64,000 bases of DNA from positions 1,798,001-1,862,000 of the forward strand of contig NZ_JAPNKA010000001.1 in the NCBI RefSeq assembly GCF_026626635.1, read 5' to 3'. The notes under the pieces were generated by a model, which ran no database searches, was not told where the DNA came from, and saw only the letters and a program-made list of their open reading frames with translations. Of the stretch, positions 25,772-35,090 are shown in pieces. This DNA is from Archangium lansingense (lineage in GTDB: Bacteria; Myxococcota; Myxococcia; Myxococcales; Myxococcaceae). Made by a program: the position numbers and the translations under genes. The number at the start of each line of letters is the position of its first letter. The first letter of the stretch is position 1.

Positions 25772-27286
25772 ATGATTTCCCCCGAGCTCGCCGCCCGCAT
25801 CCGCCGACTGCACTTCGCCGAGCACTGGAAGGTGGGCACCATCTGCTCCGAGCTGGGCGTGCACCACGACACCGTCCGGCGCGCCCTGACGCTCGAGCGC
25901 GTCAGCGGCACGGGGGTGAAGTCCGTCAGGCCCACGCTGCTGGATGCCTACAAGGGCTTCATCCAAGCCACCCTGGAGGCCCACCCACGCCTCACCGCCA
26001 TGCGCCTCTTCCACATGGTGAAGGCGCGCGGCTACGTGGGTGGCCCGCTCCAGGTGCGCCGCTACGTGCGCACGGTGCGTCCCACCTCTCGCGCCGAGGC
26101 CTTCCTGCGCCGCAGCACGCTTGCGGGCGAGGAGGCCCAGGTGGATTGGGGGCACTTCGGCACGCTGCCCGTGGGTAACACGCGCCGCCCTCTGTGCTGC
26201 TTCGTCATGGTGCTGGGCCACAGCCGCGCCCTCTATGCGCGCTTCTTCCTCGACATGACGCTGGAGAGCTTCCTCAAGGGCCACGTGCTGGCCTTCCAGG
26301 CGCTGGGGGGCGTGCCGCGCGCGCTGCTGTACGACAACTTGAAGTCCGTGGTGCTCGAGCGCGCCGGAGACGCCATCCGCTTCCACCCGCGCCTGCTGGA
26401 ATTGGCTGGCCACTACCACTTCGCACCCAAGCCCTGCGCCCCCTACCGCGGCAACGAGAAGGGCAAGGTGGAGCGCACCATCCGCTACCTGCGCGACTCC
26501 TTCTTCGCCGCGCGCACCTTTAGCGGCGTGGATGACCTCAACGCGCAAGCGGCGCGGTGGGCGGCCGAGGTGGCCCACGCGCGCCAATTGCCCGGCGACG
26601 TCACCGGGCGCACCGTCGCCACGGCCCTCGAGGAGGAACGCCCGCGGCTGCTGCCCCTGCCCGCACACCCGTTTCCCACGGACGTGGTGCGCCCCGTCGC
26701 CTCCGGCAAGACGCCCTACGTGCGCTTTGACTCCAACGACTACTCCATTCCACACACCCTGGTGAAGAAGCCCCTCACCCTCGTGGCCTCCGAGACACGC
26801 GTGCGCGTGCTGGACGGCTCCCAGGAGGTGGCCTCCCACCCGCGCTGCTTCGAGAAGGGCCGCACCCTGGAGCAGCCCGGCCACCTCGCCGCTCTCGCCG
26901 ACGCCAAGGCCCGCGCGCACGAGCTGCGCGGCCGGGACTTGCTGCGCGCCTCCTGCCAGCAGGCGGAGGGCTTCCTCGCGGCCCTCGCCCAGCGCGACCT
27001 CTCGCTGTCACACCACACTGCTCAATTGCTGAAGTTACTTACGCTCCACGGCGCACGCGCCCTGGATGAGGCCCTCGCCGAGGCCCTGCGCAAGGGGGCG
27101 GTGAGCGCCCCCGCCGTGGCCCACCTCCTGGAGCAGCGCGCTCGCCGCCAGCGTCAGCCTCCACCACTCACCGTGGTGCTGCCGGATGACCCGCGCATCG
27201 CCGCCTCCCGCACCCGCCCCCACTCCCTCGCCGACTATGACCGCCTCCTTAACAAGGACTCCGCCGATGACGACTCCACTCGCTGA
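25772..27286 (+). CDS. istA: IS21 family transposase IstA
   Basis: A predicted 504-aa DDE recombinase that cuts and joins IS21 ends. The N-terminus has a helix-turn-helix (HWKVGTICSELGVHHDTVRR). The catalytic core shows AQVDWGHFGTL (first Asp), LLYDNLKSVVLERAGD (second Asp region) and CAPYRGNEKGKVERTIRYLR (Glu). The C-terminal beta domain includes YVRFDSNDYSIP. Length is normal. The last 20 bases overlap the istB start, the usual coupled arrangement. Confidence 0.95.
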   Translation: MISPELAARIRRLHFAEHWKVGTICSELGVHHDTVRRALTLERVSGTGVKSVRPTLLDAYKGFIQATLEAHPRLTAMRLFHMVKARGYVGGPLQVRRYVRTVRPTSRAEAFLRRSTLAGEEAQVDWGHFGTLPVGNTRRPLCCFVMVLGHSRALYARFFLDMTLESFLKGHVLAFQALGGVPRALLYDNLKSVVLERAGDAIRFHPRLLELAGHYHFAPKPCAPYRGNEKGKVERTIRYLRDSFFAARTFSGVDDLNAQAARWAAEVAHARQLPGDVTGRTVATALEEERPRLLPLPAHPFPTDVVRPVASGKTPYVRFDSNDYSIPHTLVKKPLTLVASETRVRVLDGSQEVASHPRCFEKGRTLEQPGHLAALADAKARAHELRGRDLLRASCQQAEGFLAALAQRDLSLSHHTAQLLKLLTLHGARALDEALAEALRKGAVSAPAVAHLLEQRARRQRQPPPLTVVLPDDPRIAASRTRPHSLADYDRLLNKDSADDDSTR

Positions 27287-28034
27287 CCGCCTGGCCTCCC
27301 TCGGGCTGCACGCCACCTCCCAGGGCCTCGCGGACCTCATCGCCCGCGCCACGAAGGCCAGATGGGGCGCTACCGAGTTGCTGGAGCACCTGGCCGACGA
27401 GGAGCAGAAGGAACGCGGCCGCAGAAGTCTCGAGCGGCGCCTGTCTCGCAGCCGCCTTGGCCGCTTCAAGCCCATGGCGGACTACGACTGGGGATGGCCC
27501 AAGAAGATTGACCGCGAGGCCGTCGAGTCCGCCTTGCGCCTGGATTTCCTGGAGCGCGCGCGCAACGTCGTCATTGTCGCCCCTCAGGGACTGGGCAAGA
27601 CGATGATCGCGCAGAACATCGCCCACCAGGCCGTCCTCAAGGGGCACTCCGCTCTCTTCGTCACCGCCTCCCAGTTGCTGCTCGACCTGGGCGCCCAGGA
27701 CACCAGCCGCGCACTGGACCGCCGCCTGCGCCACTACACCAGCCGCACCAGCCTGCTCGTCATCGACGAGATGGGCTACCTCGCCTACGACGCGCGCAAC
27801 GCGGACCTCCTCTTTCAAGTCGTGGCGCGCAGGTATGAACAACGCTCATTGGTGATGACCACGAATCTGGCGTTTTCGGACTGGCCGACCATTTTTCCCA
27901 ACGCCGCGTGCGCCACCGCGCTGATTGACCGCGTCATCCACCACGCGGACGTCCTCGCTATCGAAGGCGAGAGCTACCGCCGCCGCGAGGCCGAGGAGGC
28001 CGCGACGACCAGGAGGGCGAAGTCCAAGCGCTGA
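27267..28034 (+). CDS. istB: IS21 helper ATPase IstB
   Basis: A predicted 255-aa AAA+ ATPase related to DnaC that selects targets and activates IstA. Walker A reads APQGLGKTMIA, Walker B LLVIDEMGYL, and the sensor region VMTTNLAFSDWPTIF. The arginine-rich N-terminus (RGRRSLERRLSRSRLGRFK) fits DNA-bound IstB. The start MTTPLADR lies inside the istA end. The protein appears complete. Confidence 0.95.
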   Translation: MTTPLADRLASLGLHATSQGLADLIARATKARWGATELLEHLADEEQKERGRRSLERRLSRSRLGRFKPMADYDWGWPKKIDREAVESALRLDFLERARNVVIVAPQGLGKTMIAQNIAHQAVLKGHSALFVTASQLLLDLGAQDTSRALDRRLRHYTSRTSLLVIDEMGYLAYDARNADLLFQVVARRYEQRSLVMTTNLAFSDWPTIFPNAACATALIDRVIHHADVLAIEGESYRRREAEEAATTRRAKSKR

Positions 28035-28482
28035 GCCTCACCTCGGACCGGGATGCCGGACCCCCGGCACACCTCCAGCGTCCCAGTCCAAATTTCCGCG
28101 TTTCCTCGTGAACGCCAACAATCCGTGCCCGCCACGAAGCGCACCCGCTCACCGCTACCCAGCAGCACCTCCAGGCTCGCCCCCGTGCCCGCCACCGGGG
28201 CTGTCGCCGTCATCACCTGCACCGGCAGTAATCGCACGGGCTGGGCCGGCGTCGCCCTCTGCTGGTGCCTGCGGCGCTACACCCACGACTGCAACGTGCT
28301 GAGCGTCATGCTCCGTCGCTCGGCGAACTCCCTCTGCGTCAGCCCACTCGCCTCGTACTCCTCCGCGACGCGGACCCACTCCGGCTTCTCACTGCGCTTT
28401 GTCATGGCCGGCAGGGTCCGCCGCCGCCTTCACCCCAGCCAAGCCCCGCAGCACGTCACCGGCCGGACGGATACGGAGATTC

Positions 28483-28611
28483 GATGGCGGGGGCGCTCTC
28501 TATGCTTCGGCCCTGTGCTGCTGGCCAAAGGCGGAATACGCGCTCACCCGCCCGTCGAAACCTGTTGGAGAAGCCGCTCACCTTCAGGCGGCAGGCCGTT
28601 GATTCCTCAGC
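28483..28611. other. Gap between IS66 and IS110 transposase
   Basis: This 129-bp interval runs from the right IS66 duplication to the transposase stop. It presumably contains the right end of the IS110 element. No gene is seen. Confidence 0.4.
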
Positions 28612-29649
28612 TCAGGCGGCCTCCTTCGCTTCCTCCTGTGCTTGGGGTGGCCGGTATTGCGTCCCATCGCGCATCATGGCGAAGAGGATTCCGGCCAGCC
28701 TGCGTGCCAGTGCCACCACCGCAATCTTCTTGCCGCGCCGGGCGGCAATCTTCTCGGCCCATTCTCGCAGGTGGGCCGTTTCTGGCCTCTTCACCCGCAG
28801 CAGTGAGAGGGCCGCTTGTATCAGCAGCCAGCGCACCCGGCTGTTTCCTGTCTTCGTTATCGGGCCTCTGTGCTGCTTCTCTCCCGAGCTCTTCTCTCCC
28901 GGCACCAGCCCCAGGTACGCCTCCACCTGGTGCGGTCCGCTGAAACGCGCGGGCTCATCCACCGCGGACACGAAGGCACACGCCGTCACCGGCCCCACCT
29001 GGGGCACTGTGCACAGGCGCGACACCTGCTCGTCCTTCTGGGCCACTCGCTCGAGCACCCCATTCATGAAGGCAATCTGCTCGTTGAGGTGCTGCATGAG
29101 ACTGAGCAGCGGCGCCACCTGAGCCATGAGCCTGCCCGGCAGCGACAGGGCCGCCACCCGCTTGACGAAGGACTCCGCCTCCCCATCCGCTATCCGCAAC
29201 CCCTCGTGCCTCACCAGGGCACTCACCAGGGAGATGTAGCGGGTGCGCGTACGCACCAGCGCCTCGCGCACGGCCAGCTGCGCCCTCATGTGCCTCTTGG
29301 CGTCCGAGGTGCGGTGCGCCGGCCGGTACGCTCCCAACTTGCACGCCTCCGCCAGGCTGCGAGCATCCCTCTTGTCTGTCTTCACCCGACGGCTGCGCGT
29401 GGCGTACATGGGCGCGAAGTTGGGGTCGGCCACCACCACCTCGTGGCCCAGTTCCTCCAAGCACCGCGCCACCCATTCGCTCTCGGTGGAGGCCTCCAAC
29501 AGCACCCGGGCCTTCGGCCGCTTGCTCAGCAGCTCGCCCAACCGCTCCCGTTGCGTGCGGATGCGCTGCTCCAGCACCACCTCTCCACCCTCGCCCAGAA
29601 TGCACACCTGGCTGTCCCGCTTGTGCACGTCGATGCCGATGTACTCCAT
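28612..29649 (-). CDS. IS110-family transposase
   Basis: A predicted 345-aa DEDD-type recombinase. The N-terminal RuvC-like domain starts YIGIDVHKRDSQVCIL (first Asp), continues with LLEASTESEW (Glu) and VVVADPNFAP, and has VKTDKRDARSLAEA for the last acidic residues. The C-terminal Transposase_20 domain has LCTVPQVGPVTA and ITKTGNSRVRWLLIQAA, in which the Ser is the proposed nucleophile. Length is typical and no break is seen. Members of this family are guided by a bridge (seek) RNA encoded in the element's non-coding end; the ~200 nt upstream of this gene are the candidate. Confidence 0.93.
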   Translation of the reverse strand: MEYIGIDVHKRDSQVCILGEGGEVVLEQRIRTQRERLGELLSKRPKARVLLEASTESEWVARCLEELGHEVVVADPNFAPMYATRSRRVKTDKRDARSLAEACKLGAYRPAHRTSDAKRHMRAQLAVREALVRTRTRYISLVSALVRHEGLRIADGEAESFVKRVAALSLPGRLMAQVAPLLSLMQHLNEQIAFMNGVLERVAQKDEQVSRLCTVPQVGPVTACAFVSAVDEPARFSGPHQVEAYLGLVPGEKSSGEKQHRGPITKTGNSRVRWLLIQAALSLLRVKRPETAHLREWAEKIAARRGKKIAVVALARRLAGILFAMMRDGTQYRPPQAQEEAKEAA

Positions 29650-29845
29650 CTCCCATTCCCCCCACTCCGGCGGTCACGTCCTCGCCGCCGCAATGTAGGG
29701 CTCGGTGGACCTCCACGCCCCCGTGGCTGCCTGGCCGCTTCATCTCCTCTATACGCAGCGCCTGGGCTCGCTCCATAGCCGTCGACAACCCCGCAGGATG
29801 TAAGGACAACATCTCCCAGTAAACAACGCATTGCATTATTTTGCT
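29650..29845 (-). ncRNA. Candidate IS110 bridge-RNA region
   Basis: About 200 nt of non-coding sequence lies directly upstream (minus strand) of the IS110 transposase. It is where IS110-group elements encode the bridge RNA whose two loops pair with target and donor DNA. The interval is GC-rich with several short complementary segments (for example GGTGGACCTCCACG near 29704). I could not fold it reliably, and the exact element end is not determined. Placement is by analogy only. Confidence 0.3.
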
Positions 29846-29898
29846 GTTGCGTGCCAACCGCCAATAACATCGCTCCAACAACATCGCCCGGTGAACAG

Positions 29899-31830
29899 AT
29901 GTCCCTAAATATCAAGTCCGCTCTGAACTGGCTAATCGAAAACAAGGAACGGCTTGCGGTTCTCACCCAGAGAGCAGGCCCTGCTCTCAACAACGGCATT
30001 GGTGTGTACCTGATATCCGCCATCCTGTTCGCATTCGCTCTGCTCTGCGCACGCGAGGTCTTCCACGAAGCGAATCGCGCCAGCAGCGCTGACAAGGAAC
30101 TCCGAACGATCCTCCAAGCGGAGCAGGAACCGCTACGACCGACCTCGTATCCCGCGCTCGCAGAGGCAGTGCTTGGAGACACTCGCTGGAACCTCTGCGA
30201 AGAAAACCGACAATTCGTCTCACAACTGGATGACATCGCACTCGCATTCGACGACCTCTACAATGGCGAGCACACGCATTCGCCACAATACATAGAAACA
30301 ATAAACTCAGCAGATGCAGGCATACAAATCCACCCGGATGCCGGATGGCAGGGAGACATCGCTTTTCCACCGCTTCAACTCAAAGACACAGACGCTGGCT
30401 CTCCACAACTCGGACCCTCTTTGACTGACGGCAGCCCACTATCAACGCTACACGTCCCCAGCACCCTGCGTTCCATCGCACTCAGTCACGGAAGCCTCCC
30501 ACGCATCGACAGGGCAATCGAGCGCTCTCAAGCCATTCATTCATTCCGCGGATTTGTCGGCCGCCCCATCGAGACACACCAGGGCCCAGCGAGAACAGAG
30601 TCCATCTACTTCATCTCACTGGATGGAATCCTGAGAATATACCCCAGCCTCGAAACGGCACTGACACCGCATCAAGTCATGCACGGCAGCAGTTATTTCA
30701 TAAACACTCTATCGCAGGACACATGTGACGAACGTCGCTGCTGTGGAGGGCCCCTGCTACGCCGGTATCATTCCCTCCCGTATCTCGATCTGACGGGCGG
30801 TGGATTCGTTGTCACGATCTGCTACAGAATCACCAGCCAATCAGTTCCAGAAGGAATTTTCTGCGCCGACATCAGCCTCCCCCGTTCCGCATACTTGAAA
30901 CATCTGGCGGACTCAAAAATATTCCACACCACTCTGTTGTCCACAAAAGTTCCAAAGAGCGGCAACAAGGCCGAAGCGCTCTTCTGCGGCTTTGAAGACA
31001 AGAGCTGCCAACAACTCACAACCACGGATACCCGCCCCCCGGAAAAGATACGCGATTTCGCACGCGACTGGGCATTGGATCTCTACAAAAAAACATCATC
31101 ATCGGGCGCCGCGGATCCATTTGTTATAAAACAAGAGCAAAACAACAGCCTACTGTTCGCAATCACAGTCGGCACCCTACCCAAAAACGACTATGCCACG
31201 GCACACGAAGTTGCCGTTGTAGAAGTCGTCAAGGGGAATTTTTCCAGTTGGGGGAGCGTCGTCGCGCTGGTCACAAGCCTGTTCTCCCTGGCCGTCCTGG
31301 TGGCTTGCGCGCGGTACACCCAGGACTCAGGCAGACAGGCGACCCTGCTCCGTGGACTCCCTGTAGGCGTTCTACGGATAGACAAACACGGACGAATCAT
31401 TGCCGCGAACGACCGCGCTGAAGAACTGCTTCGTCGCCGCTTGCCACGATGGGGAGTCACCTCGCTCGTGCACCACACGGCAAGGAACGAGGAAAGGCGG
31501 AGTTCCAAAGAGCAGGCCGACACCAATCAAAGGACAATCATCTTCAAGCAGCTACTCAAGGACCAAAATCAACTCTATCTACCACAGCCAGACGGGAGAC
31601 TCCGGAAAATCACATACAAAGACATAGAGGAAATGCGTTCCAAGGGAATAGCAAGCGAATACTACGCCGAAATCCACGTAAAGGATCTCGGCGCCCAATG
31701 GTTCCGCATATCCGGAACACCCCTCATCAGACCTCGCAGAGACCGACACTTGTTCGGGATATTCGAACCCGCGAGCGGAATCATGATCGCTCAGCTCCAG
31801 AATCAAATCAAACGAGACACGAATGCCTGA
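29899..31830 (+). CDS. Two-pass membrane sensor with PAS-like cytoplasmic domain
   Basis: A predicted 643-aa protein. A transmembrane helix at ~32-52 (IGVYLISAILFAFALLCA) and another at ~450-470 (VVALVTSLFSLAVLVACA) bracket a ~400-residue extracytoplasmic domain with paired Cys (DTCDERRCCGG, FCGFEDKSC), possibly Cache-like. After the second helix comes a PAS-like unit (LRGLPVGVLRIDKHGRIIA then NDRAEELL) and then the end; no kinase, GGDEF or methyl-accepting domain follows. Output therefore must go through a partner. The stop overlaps the next gene by 8 bp. Base composition is clearly lower in GC than the surroundings, pointing to transfer. The start is chosen at MSLNIKS; upstream alternatives are possible. 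Confidence 0.75.
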   Translation: MSLNIKSALNWLIENKERLAVLTQRAGPALNNGIGVYLISAILFAFALLCAREVFHEANRASSADKELRTILQAEQEPLRPTSYPALAEAVLGDTRWNLCEENRQFVSQLDDIALAFDDLYNGEHTHSPQYIETINSADAGIQIHPDAGWQGDIAFPPLQLKDTDAGSPQLGPSLTDGSPLSTLHVPSTLRSIALSHGSLPRIDRAIERSQAIHSFRGFVGRPIETHQGPARTESIYFISLDGILRIYPSLETALTPHQVMHGSSYFINTLSQDTCDERRCCGGPLLRRYHSLPYLDLTGGGFVVTICYRITSQSVPEGIFCADISLPRSAYLKHLADSKIFHTTLLSTKVPKSGNKAEALFCGFEDKSCQQLTTTDTRPPEKIRDFARDWALDLYKKTSSSGAADPFVIKQEQNNSLLFAITVGTLPKNDYATAHEVAVVEVVKGNFSSWGSVVALVTSLFSLAVLVACARYTQDSGRQATLLRGLPVGVLRIDKHGRIIAANDRAEELLRRRLPRWGVTSLVHHTARNEERRSSKEQADTNQRTIIFKQLLKDQNQLYLPQPDGRLRKITYKDIEEMRSKGIASEYYAEIHVKDLGAQWFRISGTPLIRPRRDRHLFGIFEPASGIMIAQLQNQIKRDTNA

Positions 31831-32524
31831 GAATTGGTTCGATTGGATTCTTCCAACAGGATGCCTGAGCGTACTCCTGGGGTACCTGCTTGCGCATTAC
31901 TCCAAGCCAAACATCGGGTACCACTCCTTCCAACGCGACGAGGACAACGGGAAGTCTCTCTGCTTCCTCGTGCGCAGCTTCGAGCCTGTTGATCTCGAGG
32001 GGGAATTGAGGCTCGTGGTGTCGTCAGACTGCGGCATAACTTCATTGGAAGTATTCGGCGGCCCATGGGTCAAAGACAACCCAAAGGACCTGACTCGAAC
32101 CCAGATCGAGGTTGTTTTCGAGGGGTTTCCCGCCGAAGGAGTCGTCTCCATTCATTTGACCGTCGAAACGCCTGCTCCAAACTTGAAGTTGCTCGTGGCG
32201 GAAAACTCAGCAATAAAACCAAGGCGATTCGGTGAGCTTCGTAAGTGGACCTTCGGCGAACGTGCAAGGACATTCGTCTTTCGCTGGCTTACCGGACTGG
32301 CATTGTCCTGCGTCTCCTACTACTTCGGGCGTCGTTTTCTCTTTCCTGATCCGGTCAGTCAATCGGAGCTGCTCCTGACGGTGCTCACATTGGCAGCGGG
32401 CTGTGCCTTTTTATTTTTCTTCGTGGTCCCATTTTCAGGAAAAGAAACAGTATTGGGGTACCTGGGTTGGCGAGAAGGAGCCCAGCGGCTCGACAAGATG
32501 CCCCCATCACCACACAAGAAATAA
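31823..32524 (+). CDS. Membrane protein, partner of PAS sensor
   Basis: A predicted 233-aa protein with an N-terminal helix (WILPTGCLSVLLGYLLAHY), a soluble beta-rich domain (~30-135; FLVRSFEPVDLEGELRLVVS) and two C-terminal helices (LTGLALSCVSYYFG and LLLTVLTLAAGCAFLFFFVV). No family recognised. It overlaps the preceding sensor gene by 8 bp and shares its lower GC, so the two form one acquired operon. It may form a complex with the sensor or carry its output. Immediately downstream is mobile-element debris. Confidence 0.7.
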   Translation: MPENWFDWILPTGCLSVLLGYLLAHYSKPNIGYHSFQRDEDNGKSLCFLVRSFEPVDLEGELRLVVSSDCGITSLEVFGGPWVKDNPKDLTRTQIEVVFEGFPAEGVVSIHLTVETPAPNLKLLVAENSAIKPRRFGELRKWTFGERARTFVFRWLTGLALSCVSYYFGRRFLFPDPVSQSELLLTVLTLAAGCAFLFFFVVPFSGKETVLGYLGWREGAQRLDKMPPSPHKK

Positions 32525-32617
32525 AGCATTCCTACTCTGGTTGTATCGCCGAGCGGTTCTTCTGCGGCCTGCCCAAGTGTACCACTTCCACCACTTCCCC
32601 AGCCCTGCGCGACGGGG

Positions 32618-32950
32618 TCATGCGGAAGCAGTGGCCTCCACCCGCCGGGCTTGACGAGGCGCCTCTACCCCCAGCCCGGCGGCGAGTGCCTCCAGGGCCT
32701 CGGGCGAGAGCCGCGGATCCTGCCGCAGACGGCCGAGCGCGCGAACCGATTCGGCCACTGCGGGCTCGGCACACTGGACCTGATCGACGAAGGCCGCCGC
32801 GCACAGCAGGGCCCTCGCGGCGCATCCCGAGGGAGGCCCGGAGTCGCGCCCCGCGAGCAGCACGTCGGAGAGGAGCTCGCCCAACTCCGGTGACTCCCCC
32901 ACGAGGGTCCGCACGCGCGCGAGCGTGGGAAGGACGAAGCGCCGGGGCTC
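32618..32950 (-). pseudogene. 3' fragment of unknown gene cut by IS91 relic
   Basis: On the minus strand, about 110 codons of good coding character (RTLVGESPELGELLSDVLLA to ALEALAAGLGVEAPRQARRV) end at a normal stop. The frame enters from antisense IS91 sequence at about 32955, so the 5' part was lost to the relic. Repeated helices rich in Leu/Ala suggest a helical repeat protein; I cannot name it. Confidence 0.5.
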
Positions 32951-32959
32951 CTCCAGCCG

Positions 32960-35090
32960 CTCCCCCAAGCAGGTGAGGAGGGGGCGAGCGTGGCACCTGG
33001 GGCCGCGGTCAGGAAGGAGCCGAAGAAGGAGCGGATGCCGCGAGTGGACTGGGCCAAGCTGCTGCGCAGGACGTTCGCATTGGACGTGTTCAAGACGCAA
33101 ACGGCAAAAACCCCATCCGCTTCTCGCTCCACCGCCGGGTCTTCAGGCTGTCCAGGCGCTCGTCGGCTTCGCGCGTAGCCGCCCAGCCAGGCGACCCATG
33201 TCCACAGCAGCAGAGGCCGTCAGGCCGACTGGATGGGCAAGCGTGTTTGGAAGGTGAAGTGGAGGGCGCGCCCGACCCCGGACGGCGAGGAGCGGCTGAG
33301 CAGGGCCGTCAGGCTGCTGCTGGAGGCAGCCCGCAGCGCCTCGTCGGCAAGAAGGACAGGCCCCGGGGCCGCGTCGCGCAACCAGGAGCCAAGGGGCGAG
33401 GAGGACGCCCAGGAGGAGGGCCATGACGCACAGGACGGCGTTGTATGCGCGCGTGTCGACGACGCGCCAGCAGGAGGAGAGGACGGTGGCCTCGCAGCTG
33501 GCGGCCCTGGAGAAGGCCGCTGAGGGCATGGGGCTGGTGGTGGCCGCCGAGCACCGCTACGTGGATGAGGGCTACAGCGGCTCGCGCCTGGACAGGCCCG
33601 GCCTGGATGCGCTGCGGGACGCGGCCGCTGACGGCCTGCTCGACCTGGTACTGGTGTACGCCCCCGACAGACTGGCCCGCAACTACGTCCACCAGCAGAT
33701 TGTCCTGGAGGAGTTGGGCAAGCGAGGCGTCCAGGTGCACTTCCTGGAGCGGCCCGTCAGCCAGAAACCCGAGGACCTGCTGCTGGTGCAGATGCAGGGC
33801 GTCATCGCCGAGTACGAGCGGGCCAAGATTCTGGAGCGCACGCGCCGCGGACGCCTGCACAAGGTGAAAAGCGGGCAGATGCTGCCCTTCTACAATCCCC
33901 CGTACGGTTACCGGGTGGTGCGCACGCCCCAGGTGCCGCAGGGAGTCGTTGTTGTCGACGAAGTGGAGGCCACGCACGTGCGGCAGATGTACGGCTGGGT
34001 GTTGGAGGAAGACCTCAGTGCGCGCCAGGTGGCCAGACGCCTCAATGCCCAAGGTGTCCGCCCGCGCAAGGCTAGCCTGTGGCGCCAGTCCACGGTGTAT
34101 ACCCTTCTCACCAATCCGGCCTACGCGGGCATGGCCACCTACGGAAAACGCGAGCCGGTGGAGCCCACCCGGCCACGCCACCCTGGCAAGTACCGCAAGA
34201 ACCCCAAGAGCAGCCACCGGGCGCGACCCAGGGCGCAATGGCTGCTGGTGCCTGTGCCTGCCCTGGTGGGAGAGCAAGAGCAGCGCGAAGTGCGAGAGCG
34301 TCTGGCGCGCAACAAGCTGCTGAGCCCGCGCAATGTCCGCCACGACTACCTGCTGCGCTCGCTGGTGGTGTGCGGCGGGTGCGGTTTGAGGATGGAATGC
34401 CATCACCTGACCCATCGCCAACGACACCCCTACGAGTACCACTACTACGCCTGCCAGCGTCGGTCCGCGGTGGACACCGGCCGCGCCGAGCGTTGTACCG
34501 CCCGGCGCGTGAGAGCAGAGGAACTGGATGCGGTGGTGTGGAAGGCTTTATGTGATTGGCTCAAGCAGCCGCAAATGCTTCAGAAGGAGGTGGAAACCTG
34601 GCAGGAGCGCCGTGAGAACTCGCAGGCCGCGCACCAGGAGAGAGCGCGGCTGGAAGGGGCCTGCCGGCACCTGCAGGGGCAGATTGACCGGCTCATCGAC
34701 GCCTACCAACAGGGCGCCATCGAGGTAGAGGAACTCAAGGTCCGGCGCGAGCGGCTGGAGGCCTCGCTCCAGGCCACGCGCGCGCGAGTCGAGCATTTGG
34801 AGGCTCAACACGCCGAGGGTGCACGCATGGAGCGGCTGGGTGCCGACCTCGAGGCGTTCGCCGCAGCCATCCGGGACGGCTTGGAGGCGCTCGACTTCGC
34901 AGGGCGCCAACGCCTCGTCCGCTTGCTCGTCGAGCGGGTCATCGTGCTGGGGGAAGACGTCACTATCGAGCATGTCGTCCCCCTCTCCGGCCGTTTTTGT
35001 CGTTTGCGTCCCGATGATCGATGTGTTCGCGTGCTTGAGGTGTGGAGGCAGGCGGCGGGTGTTGGCGTACGTGATGGCCTACTCATAATG
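32960..35090 (+). mobile_element. IS91 relic unit 2, interrupted by recombinase element
   Basis: The relic begins at the same CTCCCCCAAGCAGGTG boundary as unit 1 and encodes VDWAKLLRRTFALDVF up to ~33090. The transposase reading then resumes at ~35019 as DVFACLRCGGRRRVLAYVMA. The 1.9 kb between is the serine-recombinase element. At ~35090 the relic stops where the DUF5372 region begins. Confidence 0.75.
33094..35010 (+). mobile_element. Serine-recombinase insertion element
   Basis: Near-perfect terminal inverted repeats (GACGCAAACGGCAAAAAC at 33094-33111; inverted GACGCAAACGACAAAAAC at 34993-35010) bound a unit of 1,917 bp. Besides the recombinase gene, a short frame from 33233 (MGKRVWKVKWRARPTPDGEE) may encode a small accessory protein. 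The insertion splits the IS91 sequence exactly at LDVF|DVFACxRCGG, with a short imperfect repeat (GACGTGTTC / GATGTGTTC) on both sides. A solo left end of a relative lies at 18705-18793. Confidence 0.7.

Larger units (their letters stand above)
25017..28120 (+). mobile_element. IS21-family element nested in IS66 tnpA
   Basis: A 3,104-bp element with TG...CA ends. The left end TGTTGATGGTCACCAGGAA and the inverted right end TGTTGGCGTTCACGAGGAA match at 15 of 19 positions. A 5-bp direct repeat ATCCG flanks it (25012-25016 and 28121-28125). It contains an accessory Cys-rich ORF, istA and istB, all intact by eye. It may be active. Confidence 0.93.
24961..28405 (-). pseudogene. tnpA: IS66 tnpA split by IS21 and by a stop codon
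   Basis: The 5' part runs from ATG at 28405 (MTKRSEKPEWVRVAEEYEAS, GLTQREFAERRSM) and meets an in-frame TAG at 28279-28277 (codon 43). It then continues through LLPVQVMTATAPVAGTGASL to RVRFVAGTD, where the IS21 begins at 28120. The 3' part resumes at 25016 as VEYVARLVAALERKAC and stops at 24961. Removing the IS21 and one 5-bp duplication joins GTD to VEY in frame. TnpA is a small DNA-binding helix-turn-helix protein of IS66. Confidence 0.9.
22957..28474 (-). mobile_element. IS66-family element carrying nested IS21
   Basis: Terminal inverted repeats begin GTATCCGTCCGGC at 22957 and, inverted, at 28474, and continue with a shared GACGTGCTG. The 8 bp outside each end are identical (GGAGATTC at 22949-22956 and 28475-28482), the target-duplication length usual for IS66. 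The minus strand encodes tnpA (broken), tnpB and tnpC. A 3.1-kb IS21-family element interrupts tnpA. Without it the element would be ~2.4 kb. The host sequence at the insertion site is not a recognisable gene. Confidence 0.93.
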
